From contig CANHQT010000001.1 of the NCBI GenBank assembly GCA_947463325.1, positions 62,001 through 126,000 on the forward strand: 64,000 nt of DNA, in the 5' to 3' direction. Below, in pieces: positions 16,382 through 25,929 of this stretch. The number at the start of each line of letters is the position of its first letter. The first letter of the stretch is position 1. The notes below the pieces were generated by a model. It saw only the letters and a list, made by a program, of their open reading frames with translations, was not told the DNA's origin and searched no databases. This DNA is from Sphingomonadaceae bacterium (lineage in GTDB: Bacteria > Pseudomonadota > Alphaproteobacteria > Sphingomonadales > Sphingomonadaceae). A program made the translations under genes and the position numbers.

Positions 16382-16959
16382 TCGCAGCGACACAGCGCGG
16401 CAGGATGCTGCAAGGCCTGAGTGCCATTGGGGGCTTTGCCGTCACTGCGGCCGTGCTGGCGGCCAGCGGTCTGATGCCCGCCGCGCAGGCGCAAGATCTC
16501 ATCAACCACAACAGCAACGCGCCGGTCGAATTCGCCGCCGACTCCATAGAGGTGCAATCGCGGGCCGACCGCGTGGTGGTGGCAGGCAATGTCGTCGTGC
16601 AGCAGGCGGGCCTGACATTGACCGCGGCGCGGCTTACTGTGGCGTACAGCGATGCCAATGGCGTTGACGTCAACCGGCTTGATGCGCTGGGTGGCGTTAC
16701 CGTCACCAAAGGCGGGGATCGCGCCCGCGGCGACAGCGCTATTTACGATCTCGATCGACGGCTGATCACGATGCTCGGCAATGTCGAACTGACCCAGGGA
16801 GCCAACCGGCTGAGCGGGAACCGCCTGGTGATCGATCTCGCCAGTGGTCGTGCCAGTGTTGACGGGCGGGCAGGTGCCGCATCGCCTTCGGCGCCAGGTG
16901 CCGCCACGGATTCGCAAGGGCGGGTGACCGGTCGTTTCGCTGTGCCGGAACGCAACTGA
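16378..16959 (+). CDS. lptA: LPS transport periplasmic protein LptA (OstA)
   Basis: Periplasmic bridge protein of 193 residues. A Sec signal ends at MPAAQAQ; the mature part is an OstA-like repeat beta-jellyroll with VEFAADSIEVQSRADRVVVAGNVVVQQ and RLDALGGVTVTKGG. It lies between lptC (4-base overlap) and lptB. LptD, LptF and LptG are not in this window, while LptE is near 35 kb. Confidence 0.9.
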   Translation: MIAATQRGRMLQGLSAIGGFAVTAAVLAASGLMPAAQAQDLINHNSNAPVEFAADSIEVQSRADRVVVAGNVVVQQAGLTLTAARLTVAYSDANGVDVNRLDALGGVTVTKGGDRARGDSAIYDLDRRLITMLGNVELTQGANRLSGNRLVIDLASGRASVDGRAGAASPSAPGAATDSQGRVTGRFAVPERN

Positions 16960-17058
16960 GCCCGTCAATCCTGCCGATCATCGATACGCAGGGTTGATTT
17001 CCATGCAATTATCCTGCCAGACTTTGAGCGTGTAGCGCAGCCATCGCCGAAGCGGCTG

Positions 17059-17862
17059 ATGAGCGCGCTTGGACGGGACCTTATGTTGACCGAAACCATC
17101 CTTGCCTCTGAACCCACGGAGAGTGTCGATGGCGCTATCGCGCGCGGCCTTTCGGTCGTCAGCCTCGCCAAAAGCTATGACCGGCGAAGCGTGCTTTCTG
17201 ACGTCTCTCTCTCAGTCGCGCGTGGTGAGGTAGTCGGCCTGCTCGGGCCCAATGGCGCGGGAAAAACCACCTGCTTCTATTCGGTCATGGGACTGGTGAA
17301 GCCCGATTCGGGTCGCATCATGCTCGACGGGTCGGACATTACGCCGCTTCCGATGTACCGGCGCGCCATTCTGGGCCTCGGCTATCTGCCGCAGGAAACC
17401 TCCATCTTCCGGGGCATGACGGTCGAACAGAATATCAGTGCTGTGCTCGAACTGGTCGAACCAGACCAGGACGCACGGCGTGCACGATTGGAACAACTGC
17501 TCGACGAGTTCGGTCTGGCCCGGCTGCGGTCTTCACCGGCGATGGCCCTGTCCGGTGGTGAACGGCGGCGCTGCGAGATCGCCCGGGCCCTTGCTGCCAA
17601 CCCCTCGATCATGCTGCTCGATGAGCCTTTCGCGGGCATCGATCCCATTTCCATCGCCGACATCCGCGATCTGGTAAAGGAACTGAAGACGCGCGACATT
17701 GGCGTGCTCATCACTGACCACAATGTCCGCGAAACCCTCGATATCGTCGACCGCGCCTGCATCATCTACGATGGCCGTGTGCTGTTTTCCGGATCACCGG
17801 CGGAACTGGTGGCAGACCCCGAAGTTCGCCGTCTTTACCTTGGCGAAGGATTCTCGCTTTAG
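17059..17862 (+). CDS. lptB: LPS export ABC transporter ATPase LptB
   Basis: ATPase of the LptB2FG complex powering LPS extraction. Walker A is GPNGAGKTT, the signature is LSGGERRRCEIARAL, Walker B IMLLDEPFAGID, then the switch His in ITDHNVRET. ATG 17083 (MLTETI), preceded by GACGGGAC, is a reasonable alternative start that removes 8 residues. The operon order lptC-lptA-lptB-rpoN is conserved across proteobacteria. Confidence 0.95.
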   Translation: MSALGRDLMLTETILASEPTESVDGAIARGLSVVSLAKSYDRRSVLSDVSLSVARGEVVGLLGPNGAGKTTCFYSVMGLVKPDSGRIMLDGSDITPLPMYRRAILGLGYLPQETSIFRGMTVEQNISAVLELVEPDQDARRARLEQLLDEFGLARLRSSPAMALSGGERRRCEIARALAANPSIMLLDEPFAGIDPISIADIRDLVKELKTRDIGVLITDHNVRETLDIVDRACIIYDGRVLFSGSPAELVADPEVRRLYLGEGFSL

Positions 17863-17877
17863 AGAGCGAACCCGGCC

Positions 17878-19332
17878 ATGGCGCTCGCTCCCCGCCTCGA
17901 CCTCAGGCAATCGCAATCGCTGGTAATGACGCCGCAGCTGCAGCAGGCGATCCGCCTGCTTGCACTGTCGAACCTTGAACTCGAAGCCGCGATTGCGGAG
18001 GAAATGGCCAACAACCCGCTGCTGGCCGATGCAGGCGAAGGCAGCGAAGCCGCGGCTCCGCTCACGTCAGATGCCGCAACATCGACAGACCAATTGCTCG
18101 AAGCCGGGGTCAGTGCGGCGGCCGATACGCTCGATGTCGACCTGGCAGCCGATACTTTTCACCATGATTCGGGCAGCGACGCGCTGTGGGAAGGCGCCAG
18201 TTCGGGCAGCGGTGACGGCGAGGGGTTCGATTTCGACAGCGTCGGCGGGCAGGCCCTGTCGCTGCGCGATCACCTGCTGGCGCAGGCAGGCGAAACTCTC
18301 GGCGGGCCGGCGCTTGGCATCGCTACCGCATTGATCGAGTCGATCGATGAGGCAGGCTATTGCGACGCCGACCTCACGGACCTTGCCATGCGCCTCGGCG
18401 TCGCGCGCGCACGGGTCGAGGATGTGCTGCACGTTATCCAGACATTCGATCCCACTGGCGTCGGCGCACGCGATCTGGCCGAATGCCTCGCCCTGCAGGC
18501 GAAGGAAGTCGACCGTTACGACCCCTGCATGGCGCGGCTCATCGACAATCTCGACCTGCTGGCAAAGGGCCAGGTGGCGCAACTAAAGCGTCTATGCGGG
18601 GTCGATGACGAGGATTTGGCGGACATGATCCGCGAACTGCGCGGCTATGATCCAAAACCCGGCCTGCGCTTCGCCCGAGACGAGGCAACGCCTGTCGTGC
18701 CCGATGTGTTTGTGCGACGAACCGTGAGCGGATGGTCCGTCGAAATCAACAGCGCCACCCTTCCCCGTTTGCTCGTCAACCGTCGCTACTATGCCGAACT
18801 GTCGGCCGGTGCAGGCAAGGGGCCTGGCAAGGCTTGGCTGCAGGAACGGCTGGCCAGCGCCAACTGGCTGGTCAAGGCGCTGGACCAGAGGCAGCAGACG
18901 ATCATCAAGGTGACGCAGGAAATTGTGCGCCAGCAGGAAGGCTATTTCCTCTATGGTGTCGGCGCGCTGCGCCCGCTGACGCTGCGGCAGGTGGCAGACG
19001 CAATCAGCATGCACGAATCAACGGTGAGCCGGGTCACCAGCAACAAATATGTTCACTCGCCCCGCGGCCTCAACGAACTCAAATATTTCTTCTCCAGTGG
19101 CGTAATGGGATCGGACGGCGAAGGCGGCATGTCTGCCGAGGCAGTGAAAAGCCGCATCCGCGCGCTGATCGAAGCCGAGGATCCCAAAGCGATCCTGTCC
19201 GACGACACGTTGGTCGAGATGCTTGGCAAAGAAGGGTGCGAGATCGCCCGGCGCACAGTCGCCAAATATCGTGAGGCCATGGGCATCGGTTCGAGCGTTC
19301 AGCGCCGCCGCGCCAAGGCAATCGGAATGTGA
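17878..19332 (+). CDS. rpoN: RNA polymerase sigma-54 factor
   Basis: Sigma-54 of 484 residues recognising -24/-12 promoters with AAA+ activators. Region I begins LRQSQSLVMTPQLQQAIRLLALSN, followed by an acidic region II. The core-binding and HTH parts run to the RpoN box ARRTVAKYREAMGI near the C-terminus. It starts 15 bases after lptB. The partners that usually follow rpoN (hpf and ptsN) are instead near 47-48 kb in this genome. Confidence 0.96.
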   Translation: MALAPRLDLRQSQSLVMTPQLQQAIRLLALSNLELEAAIAEEMANNPLLADAGEGSEAAAPLTSDAATSTDQLLEAGVSAAADTLDVDLAADTFHHDSGSDALWEGASSGSGDGEGFDFDSVGGQALSLRDHLLAQAGETLGGPALGIATALIESIDEAGYCDADLTDLAMRLGVARARVEDVLHVIQTFDPTGVGARDLAECLALQAKEVDRYDPCMARLIDNLDLLAKGQVAQLKRLCGVDDEDLADMIRELRGYDPKPGLRFARDEATPVVPDVFVRRTVSGWSVEINSATLPRLLVNRRYYAELSAGAGKGPGKAWLQERLASANWLVKALDQRQQTIIKVTQEIVRQQEGYFLYGVGALRPLTLRQVADAISMHESTVSRVTSNKYVHSPRGLNELKYFFSSGVMGSDGEGGMSAEAVKSRIRALIEAEDPKAILSDDTLVEMLGKEGCEIARRTVAKYREAMGIGSSVQRRRAKAIGM

Positions 19333-19340
19333 GGGGTGGA

Positions 19341-20000
19341 ATGACCGTAAAGCTGATCGCTGCCTTCCTGTCGCTGACGCTGGTCGCAGCCCCCGCACAC
19401 GCTCAAGGCGCCGGTGTCATGGACTCGCCATCAGCCACGCCTGCCGCCGAACCCGCAGCGGTGCTGCCGCGCGTCACATTGGAAACGGCGCTGGGCGCTG
19501 TGGTGATCGAACTGGAAACGACACGCGCGCCTCTCTCCGCCGGGACATTCCTACGCTATGTCCGGGACGGTCGGCTGAACGGCACTGGCTTCTATCGCGC
19601 GCTTGATCTGGGGCGCGGCTATGGTCTGGTCCAGTTCGGGACGCGAAATGATCGCGCAAGGACATTGCCGCCGATTGCCCATGAACCGACCAGCGCCACC
19701 GGCCTGTCGCACACGTCCGGCGCAATCAGCCTGGCGCGCGGTGCGCCGGGGACGGCAGCAGGCGATTTCTTCATTGTCATCGGCGATCTCGTCAGCCTCG
19801 ATGCGCAACCGCCGGGATCAAGCAGCGATCCGGAGGGTTTTGCGGTGTTCGGCCGCGTGGTCGAGGGGATGGACGTGATCCGCGCCATCCTATCCCAGCC
19901 AACGGACCCCAATTCCGGCGAAGGGGCGATGCGCGGGCAGATGCTGGCGAGCCCGGTGATCATTTCAACGACGCGGATTAACGCAGAGACCGCGCCCTAA
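19341..20000 (+). CDS. periplasmic cyclophilin-type peptidyl-prolyl isomerase
   Basis: 219 residues with a Sec signal (LVAAPAHAQ). The cyclophilin core includes RVTLETALGAVVIELETTRAP, GTFLRYVRDG, GAISLARG, AAGDFFIVIGD and FAVFGRVVEGMDV. The usual FHRVI and QGGDP motifs are replaced by FYRALDLGRG and LVQFG, so catalytic activity is uncertain. ATG 19341 with GAGGGGTGGA upstream is preferred over 19329. It overlaps the convergent exonuclease gene by 4 bases. Confidence 0.83.
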   Translation: MTVKLIAAFLSLTLVAAPAHAQGAGVMDSPSATPAAEPAAVLPRVTLETALGAVVIELETTRAPLSAGTFLRYVRDGRLNGTGFYRALDLGRGYGLVQFGTRNDRARTLPPIAHEPTSATGLSHTSGAISLARGAPGTAAGDFFIVIGDLVSLDAQPPGSSSDPEGFAVFGRVVEGMDVIRAILSQPTDPNSGEGAMRGQMLASPVIISTTRINAETAP

Positions 20001-21043
20001 TCATCCTCATCATCATAATGGGCGAGGTGCAGCGCGCGGGCCTTAATCTGACGGGTCATGCACCAGTGCACCAATGCATCGTCGCGCCCGTGCGTCACCC
20101 AGACCTCGGCGGGCGATATCTCTTCAATCGTCGCGGTAAGCTCGTCCCAATCGGCATGATCGGAGACGATCAAGGGCAGCTCGACGCCGCGTTGCCGAGC
20201 ACGCTGGCGCACCCGCATCCAGCCCGAGGCCATCGCGGTAACCGGATCGGGCAGACGGCGCGACCAGCGGTCAGCAAGGGCGGACGGCGGAGCGAGGATG
20301 ATTTCCCCGGCCAGCGCATTCTTGGGCATGCCCGCAACCGGCAGAACGTCCCCCAGATCGATGCCGTGATCGCGATAAAGGTCGGTCAGCCGGGCGAGCG
20401 CGCCGTGGATATAGAGCGGCCGATCATAGCCGACGGCGCGCAATTCCCCCTTCAGCCGCTGTGCCTTGCCGAGTGCATAAGCGCCGACGAGGATCGCACG
20501 GTCAGGGTTGGCGGCGCGGGCATGCGTGAGCTTGGCCACTTCATCTGCGGTAGGCGGATGGCGGAATACGGGAAGGCCAAAGGTCGCTTCAGTGATGAAC
20601 ACATCACAAGGCACCGGGTGGAATGGTGCGCAGGTGGGGTCGGGACGGCGCTTGTAATCACCTGAAACGACGATCCGTTCGCCATCGCGTTCAAGCAGGA
20701 TCTGCGCCGATCCAAGCACATGCCCGGCCGGATAGAAGCTCGCGGTGACACCGCCGCCAACATCAATGGCCTCGCCATAGGTGATGGGCGCCGCATGGCC
20801 GGCGATCTGGTCACCATAGCGCACGCTCATGATTGCCAGCGTTTCGGGGGTAGCCCAAACCGCGCCATGACCGCCGCGCGCATGATCGGCATGACCATGG
20901 GTCACCAGCGCTCGGGCAACGGGAACCGCAGGATCGATCCAGATATCGGCAGAGGGGATGTAGATGCCCTCCCGCCGCGCCTCCAGCCAGCGGCCATAGC
21001 GGCTGCCCGGACTTTCCGGCGTGACTGCTGCATGCATCTCCAT
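19997..21043 (-). CDS. ligase-associated MBL-fold DNA exonuclease
   Basis: Metallo-beta-lactamase/beta-CASP nuclease. The zinc motif is THGHADHARGG; further ligands are in YPAGHVLGSAQI, SGDYKRRPDP and VSDHADWDEL, followed by VTHGRDD. Members are named ligase-associated DNA damage response exonucleases because they co-occur with the ATP ligase and Lhr-like helicase. Start taken as ATG 21043 (MEMHAAV); 21070 and 21037 are possible. It is divergent from the helicase with about 9 bases between start codons. Confidence 0.88.
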   Translation of the reverse strand: MEMHAAVTPESPGSRYGRWLEARREGIYIPSADIWIDPAVPVARALVTHGHADHARGGHGAVWATPETLAIMSVRYGDQIAGHAAPITYGEAIDVGGGVTASFYPAGHVLGSAQILLERDGERIVVSGDYKRRPDPTCAPFHPVPCDVFITEATFGLPVFRHPPTADEVAKLTHARAANPDRAILVGAYALGKAQRLKGELRAVGYDRPLYIHGALARLTDLYRDHGIDLGDVLPVAGMPKNALAGEIILAPPSALADRWSRRLPDPVTAMASGWMRVRQRARQRGVELPLIVSDHADWDELTATIEEISPAEVWVTHGRDDALVHWCMTRQIKARALHLAHYDDEDD

Positions 21044-21052
21044 TCGCCCTAT

Positions 21053-23476
21053 ATGGCAAGTGTGACTCATGATTCCCACTTGCCCCCGGTCTTTGCCGAC
21101 TGGTTTGCCACCAAGGGCTGGCGCCTGCGGTCACATCAGCAGGCGATGATCGCGGCAGCGGAAAGCGGCAGCCACGCGCTGCTGGTGGCTGCAACCGGCG
21201 CGGGCAAGACACTTGCCGGCTTCCTGCCGAGCCTGATCGGCATTGCTGCGCGCGGCGGCGGAGAAGGGGTGCACACCCTCTACATCAGCCCGCTCAAGGC
21301 TCTGGCGACCGACGTACAGCGCAATTTGCTGACGCCCATTGAGGATATGCAGCTGCCAATCCTGGTGGAGACGCGCACCGGCGACACACCGGGCGATCGT
21401 CGTGCGCGGCAGAAGGTGAACCCACCCGACATCTTGCTGACCACGCCCGAATCGCTGTCGCTGCTGCTCAGTCATGAGGATGCGGCTCGATTCTTCGCCT
21501 CGCTGGACACGGTGGTGATCGACGAGGTGCACGCCTTTGGCACCGGCAAGCGCGGTGACCTGTTGCAGTTGGCGCTGAGCCGATTGCAGGCAATCCGTCC
21601 ATCGCTGCGAAGGGTGGGCCTTTCGGCAACGGTGGCGGACACTCGCGCCTGGAGCGACTGGCTGGCGCCCGGCGGTGATGGCACACAGGTGACACTGGTC
21701 GAAGGCGAAGCGGGCACCGAGCCAGACATCCGCATCCTGTTGCCTGAAAACCGCGTGCCTTGGTCGGGCCATTCGGGGAAATATGCCGCGCATGCGGTGA
21801 TGGCGGAGATCGCCGCGCACCGCACCACCATCGTCTTCTGCAACACGCGCGGGCTTGCCGAGCTGATCTTTCAAGAATTGTGGAAGGCCAATGACCGCGG
21901 CCTGCCTATCGGCATCCACCACGGCAGTCTCGACATAGAAGCACGGCGGCGGGCCGAGACGGCGATGGCCGAAGGGCGGCTGCGCGCTCTGGTGGCGACA
22001 TCGAGCCTCGATCTCGGGCTCGACTGGGGCGATGTCGATTGCGTCATCCAGATGGGCGCGCCCAAGGGGGCATCGCGCCTCATTCAGCGCATCGGCCGCG
22101 CCAACCACCGGCTCGACGAGGCATCGAAGGCGATGGTTGTACCGGGCAACCGTTTCGAATGGCTGGAAGCACGCGCCGCTCTCGATGCTGTGGCGGCCGG
22201 TGAGCGCGATCCCGACATTTTCCGACCCGGCAGCCTCGACGTGCTGGCGCAGCACATCACCGCTGTCGCCTGTTCCGGGCCGTTCGGCGAGGACGATCTG
22301 TTTGCCGAGGTGCGCACAGCCTTGCCCTATCGTACGCTCGATCGGGAAACGTTCGACCGCACCTTGGGCTTCGTGCGCGACGGCGGCTATGCGCTGAAGG
22401 CCTATGACCGGTTCCGCCGCCTCGCACCTGCGGGGCCGGGCCAATGGCGCATAGCATCACCCCGTTTTGTCCAGCAGCACCGCATGAACGCCGGCATCAT
22501 CGTCGACGCGCCGACACTGAAAGTGCGGTTCCGCAACGGCCGCACGCTGGGAACGGTCGAGGAATATTTTGCATCGACGCTGATGCCGGGCGACACATTT
22601 TATTTCTCCGGCATCGCGCTGGAGGTGGAGGGGGTGAAGGGCACCGATCTCCTCGTCCGCGCAACCGCGCGGCCAGCACGCATTCCCACTTATGTCGGCG
22701 CGCGCATGGCGCTCACGACCAATCTCGCGATGCGGGTGCGGGAGATGATTGCCGATCCTGGCGGTTGGGCCGCCTATCCCGCTGACGTGCAGGAATGGCT
22801 GACCATGCAGCATCGCCGATCCCGCCTGCCACAGCCGGGCGAACTGCTGGCGGAGACATTTCCGCACGAGGGACGGCATTACTGGCTGCTCTACCCGTTC
22901 GAAGGGTGGAACGCGCATCAGGCGCTAGGCATGTTGCTGACGCGGCGGATGGAGCGCGCGGGGCTGCAGCCGCTGGGATTTCAAGCAACTGATTATGCAC
23001 TCGCCATATGGAGCGTAAAGCCTGTCCGCGATCCCGGCCGGCTCCTCGATGCGACCATCATGGCCGACGAATTCGTCGAATGGGTCGAACGATCGCACCT
23101 TCTCAAGCGCGCCTTCCGCGAGGTGGCGGTGATCGGAGGCCTTGTCGAACGCCAGCATCCAGGGCTCAGGAAGACCGGGCGGCAGGTAACCTTCTCCACC
23201 GACCTCATTTTCGATGTTCTGATGCGGTACCAGCCAGACCATCTGCTGATCGAAGCCGCATGGGCCGATGCGCGGGCGCGACTGACGGATGTCGGGCGAC
23301 TGGGCGACCTTATCGAACGCGCCGCACCGACACTGGTGCATGTGCCGCTCGAACGAATCAGCCCGCTGGCAGTGCCGGTGCTGGTGCTGATCGGGCGCGA
23401 AAGCGTGAGCACCGAAGCAACTGACGATGCGATGCTGGCGATGGAGGCGGAACTGGTCGGCGCGGCGATGGGATGA
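21053..23476 (+). CDS. ligase-associated DEXH-box helicase (Lhr-core type)
   Basis: Superfamily 2 DNA helicase of 807 residues. Motif I is ATGAGKTLAGF, motif II VVIDEVHAF, motif III LSATVAD, motifs V-VI ATSSLDLGLDWG and QRIGRANHR; the C-terminal half carries the winged-helix and Lhr-core domains. It matches the bacterial Lhr2-like helicase encoded with an ATP ligase, MBL exonuclease and PdeM. The ORF track starts 111 codons too early, inside the divergent exonuclease gene; ATG 21053 (MASVTHDSH) is the family-like start. Confidence 0.9.
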   Translation: MASVTHDSHLPPVFADWFATKGWRLRSHQQAMIAAAESGSHALLVAATGAGKTLAGFLPSLIGIAARGGGEGVHTLYISPLKALATDVQRNLLTPIEDMQLPILVETRTGDTPGDRRARQKVNPPDILLTTPESLSLLLSHEDAARFFASLDTVVIDEVHAFGTGKRGDLLQLALSRLQAIRPSLRRVGLSATVADTRAWSDWLAPGGDGTQVTLVEGEAGTEPDIRILLPENRVPWSGHSGKYAAHAVMAEIAAHRTTIVFCNTRGLAELIFQELWKANDRGLPIGIHHGSLDIEARRRAETAMAEGRLRALVATSSLDLGLDWGDVDCVIQMGAPKGASRLIQRIGRANHRLDEASKAMVVPGNRFEWLEARAALDAVAAGERDPDIFRPGSLDVLAQHITAVACSGPFGEDDLFAEVRTALPYRTLDRETFDRTLGFVRDGGYALKAYDRFRRLAPAGPGQWRIASPRFVQQHRMNAGIIVDAPTLKVRFRNGRTLGTVEEYFASTLMPGDTFYFSGIALEVEGVKGTDLLVRATARPARIPTYVGARMALTTNLAMRVREMIADPGGWAAYPADVQEWLTMQHRRSRLPQPGELLAETFPHEGRHYWLLYPFEGWNAHQALGMLLTRRMERAGLQPLGFQATDYALAIWSVKPVRDPGRLLDATIMADEFVEWVERSHLLKRAFREVAVIGGLVERQHPGLRKTGRQVTFSTDLIFDVLMRYQPDHLLIEAAWADARARLTDVGRLGDLIERAAPTLVHVPLERISPLAVPVLVLIGRESVSTEATDDAMLAMEAELVGAAMG

Positions 23477-23549
23477 TCGCCCCCGCTGACAGACTTGATT
23501 GCTTCGGACGTGCAGCTACGCTGGGTACGGGGCGAAACGGAGGGAAGCA

Positions 23550-24758
23550 TTGCGTATTTCGGTCATCATCGGTGCGGCCCTGCTTGCCGCCTGTTCACCT
23601 TCTCCCGCGCCGCAGGCGGCGCAGCCCGAAAGTGCGGCGACTCTGCATGAGCGGATCCTGACGCTCGACACGCATCTCGATACGCCGATCCATTTCGAAC
23701 GGCCGGGCTGGAATTTTGCCGAACGGCGCAGCTTTGAAACCGATCTCAGCCATGTCGATCTGCCGCGCATGCGCGAAGGCGGGCTCGATGGCGGCTTCTT
23801 CGTGCTTTATACCCCGCAGGGTCCGACAGATGAGGCCGGCCTTGCCAATGCCAAGGCGCGCGCGGACAGGCGGCTCGCGGCGATGCTGCGCACGCTGGAA
23901 GTCAACAGCAGCGAGATTGCGCTGGCGACCCGCGCCGAGCAGGCAGAAGAAATCGCGCGCAGCGGCCGCCGCATCGCCTTCCTTGCGGTCGAGAACAGCT
24001 ATCCGCTGGGCAACAGTGTAGCGGGCCTTTCCGACTGGTATCGGGCGGGCATCCGCATGGCAGGGCCGGTACATAATGGCGGCAACCAGTTCGGCGATTC
24101 TGCGAATGGCGGGACGCAGCGCTGGGGCGGACTTTCCCCGCTGGGGCGCGAGTGGGTACGCGAAATGAACCGGCTGGGCATGATCATCGACGGCAGCCAT
24201 GCCTCCGATGCAGCGCTGGATCAGTTGATGGCGCTTTCCACGACGCCGGTGATCCTCTCCCACTCTGGCCTCAAGGTGATCTTCGACCATCCCCGCAACA
24301 TCAGCGACGACCAGTTGCGCGCGCTGGCGGCACAAGGGGGCGTGCTGCACATCAATTCCGTGTTCCTCACCCGCTACAATATGACCGACCGGCGGCGGCC
24401 TCTGTCTGACCGCATGAACCGGATGAGCGAGATGACCCCCGAGCAACAACGCGCACTCGCTTTGGAATGGGCAGCACTCGATCGTGAGGAGCGGGTGAAT
24501 GACACAGGCTTTGATACCTTCATGGCCGCGCTGCTGCACTGCCTGCGCGTTGCAGGTGTCGACCATTGCGGTATCGGCGCCGACTGGGATGGGGGCGGCG
24601 GCGTACGTGAGTTTGAAGATGTCACTGCCTTGCCCCGCATCACTGCACGGCTGATCGAAGCTGGCTACAGCGCAGCGGACGTCGAGAAGATCTGGAGCGG
24701 CAATATCCTGCGCGTGATGCGGCAGGTGGAAGCCTACGCGAGCCGGACAGCCCGGTGA
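23550..24758 (+). CDS. lipoprotein membrane dipeptidase (peptidase M19)
   Basis: Zinc dipeptidase of about 402 residues. A lipoprotein signal with lipobox LLAAC places it as an anchored periplasmic enzyme. M19 features are LDTHLDTPIHF (HxD), the metal Glu in FLAVENSYPLG, IIDGSHAS, VILSHSG and GIGADWDGGGG. The start is a TTG at 23550 directly preceded by GGAGGGAAGCA, giving MRISVIIGAALLAAC; the ORF-track start lengthens the signal unnaturally. It lies between repair genes but has no obvious link to them. Confidence 0.87.
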   Translation: MRISVIIGAALLAACSPSPAPQAAQPESAATLHERILTLDTHLDTPIHFERPGWNFAERRSFETDLSHVDLPRMREGGLDGGFFVLYTPQGPTDEAGLANAKARADRRLAAMLRTLEVNSSEIALATRAEQAEEIARSGRRIAFLAVENSYPLGNSVAGLSDWYRAGIRMAGPVHNGGNQFGDSANGGTQRWGGLSPLGREWVREMNRLGMIIDGSHASDAALDQLMALSTTPVILSHSGLKVIFDHPRNISDDQLRALAAQGGVLHINSVFLTRYNMTDRRRPLSDRMNRMSEMTPEQQRALALEWAALDREERVNDTGFDTFMAALLHCLRVAGVDHCGIGADWDGGGGVREFEDVTALPRITARLIEAGYSAADVEKIWSGNILRVMRQVEAYASRTAR

Positions 24759-24836
24759 TTGCGCTCATGCCAAGCCAAGCGTAGCATTGCCGAGACAATC
24801 GGCAGGAGGTGAGGGGCCTGGCCGACGGGGAGAGCG

Positions 24837-25880
24837 ATGATGGCAAGCCATCTGATGCGGCGCCTTTCGATCATAACCTCAGCGGCCATTCTGGCATCAA
24901 CGCCAGCCCGCGCACAGGATGTGCCGACGGTCCTGCCATCGACCGAAGCGTCAGATTTGACGGCACAGACGCTCCAGCCTCTGCTCGTCCAGCCGATCAT
25001 TCTCGACCGCGCCGATCGCATGACCTTGCCCGTCCATATCAACGGGTCCGGGCCCTATGGCTTTATCGTGGATACCGGTGCTGAACGCACAGTCATTTCC
25101 AATGAACTGGCAAGCAGACTGAACCTCGCGTCCGCAGGTCGCGCGCGGGTCATTGGCATTGCAGAGATTGTCACTGCCGATCTGTTCCATGCGCGGAACA
25201 TCACGCTGCGCAGCCTATCGCTCGGCGATTCCGTTGTGCCCGCCTTTTCTCAATCCAATATCGGCGGCCCGGGCTTGATCGGCATCGACAGCCTCGAAAA
25301 CCACCGACTGCTGATCGATTTCACCACCAATCGCATGGATATATTGCCCGCCCAGGCGGGCCGCCGCCAGCGGCGCGAATCCGATCTCGATGGTGACCAG
25401 ATCGTCGTCACCGCGCGGCGACGGGCAGGACGAATGATTCTGTCGAATGCCCGGCTGGGCAATACGCGGGTCGAGGTCATCCTCGATACAGGCGCTCAAA
25501 CCAGCGTCGGCAATCTGGCCCTGCAGCGCGCTGTGCGCCGTGAAGGCGCGCGCACCGGCAGGGGAGCGAGCGGGGAACTGACCAGCATCACCGGTGCGAC
25601 ACTGGCCGTGCGCGTCGGACAGATAGAACAGATCAGTGTCGGCGGGTTCGACTTTACTGACCTGCCGGTCGCTTATGCGGATTCGCCAGCATTCACCTAT
25701 CTTGGGCTCGGCCGGCGGCCGGCCTTGCTGCTAGGCATGGATGCGCTGCGATTGTTTGACCGTGTATCGATCGATTTTGCCAACCGCCGGGTCATCTTCG
25801 ACCTGCCTGATCAGGTGCGCAGACAGTCTGGCTCGCAGCTGGCTGAGCAAGGGGGTGCGACAGCGCCCGAACGACTCTGA
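24837..25880 (+). CDS. secreted tandem retropepsin-like aspartyl protease
   Basis: 347 residues with a Sec signal (ILASTPARAQ). Two retroviral-protease-like domains occur in tandem, each with its own catalytic motif: FIVDTGAERTVIS near residue 80 and VILDTGAQTSVGN near residue 220. Each ends in a GIDSL / GMDALRLFD stretch. The pairing resembles a single-chain aspartyl protease made from two half domains, common in sphingomonads. An Arg-rich linker separates them. Substrate unknown; it may act in the periplasm. Confidence 0.78.
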   Translation: MMASHLMRRLSIITSAAILASTPARAQDVPTVLPSTEASDLTAQTLQPLLVQPIILDRADRMTLPVHINGSGPYGFIVDTGAERTVISNELASRLNLASAGRARVIGIAEIVTADLFHARNITLRSLSLGDSVVPAFSQSNIGGPGLIGIDSLENHRLLIDFTTNRMDILPAQAGRRQRRESDLDGDQIVVTARRRAGRMILSNARLGNTRVEVILDTGAQTSVGNLALQRAVRREGARTGRGASGELTSITGATLAVRVGQIEQISVGGFDFTDLPVAYADSPAFTYLGLGRRPALLLGMDALRLFDRVSIDFANRRVIFDLPDQVRRQSGSQLAEQGGATAPERL

Positions 25881-25929
25881 CGGAATATCGTCCGGATTTG
25901 TGATTGCAGGCATGTGTGCAGCAGCATAG

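Noticed and set aside
20720-21052. N-terminal 111 codons of the helicase ORF
   Set aside because: They overlap the divergent MBL exonuclease gene and do not resemble Lhr-type N-termini; start placed at 21053.
21131-22444. 437-aa antisense ORF inside the helicase gene
   Set aside because: Complement of conserved helicase motifs, no independent evidence.
23499-25880. Secreted dipeptidase and aspartyl protease as part of the ligase repair system
   Set aside because: Both have export signals (lipobox and Sec), so they cannot work with cytoplasmic DNA repair enzymes; proximity appears incidental.
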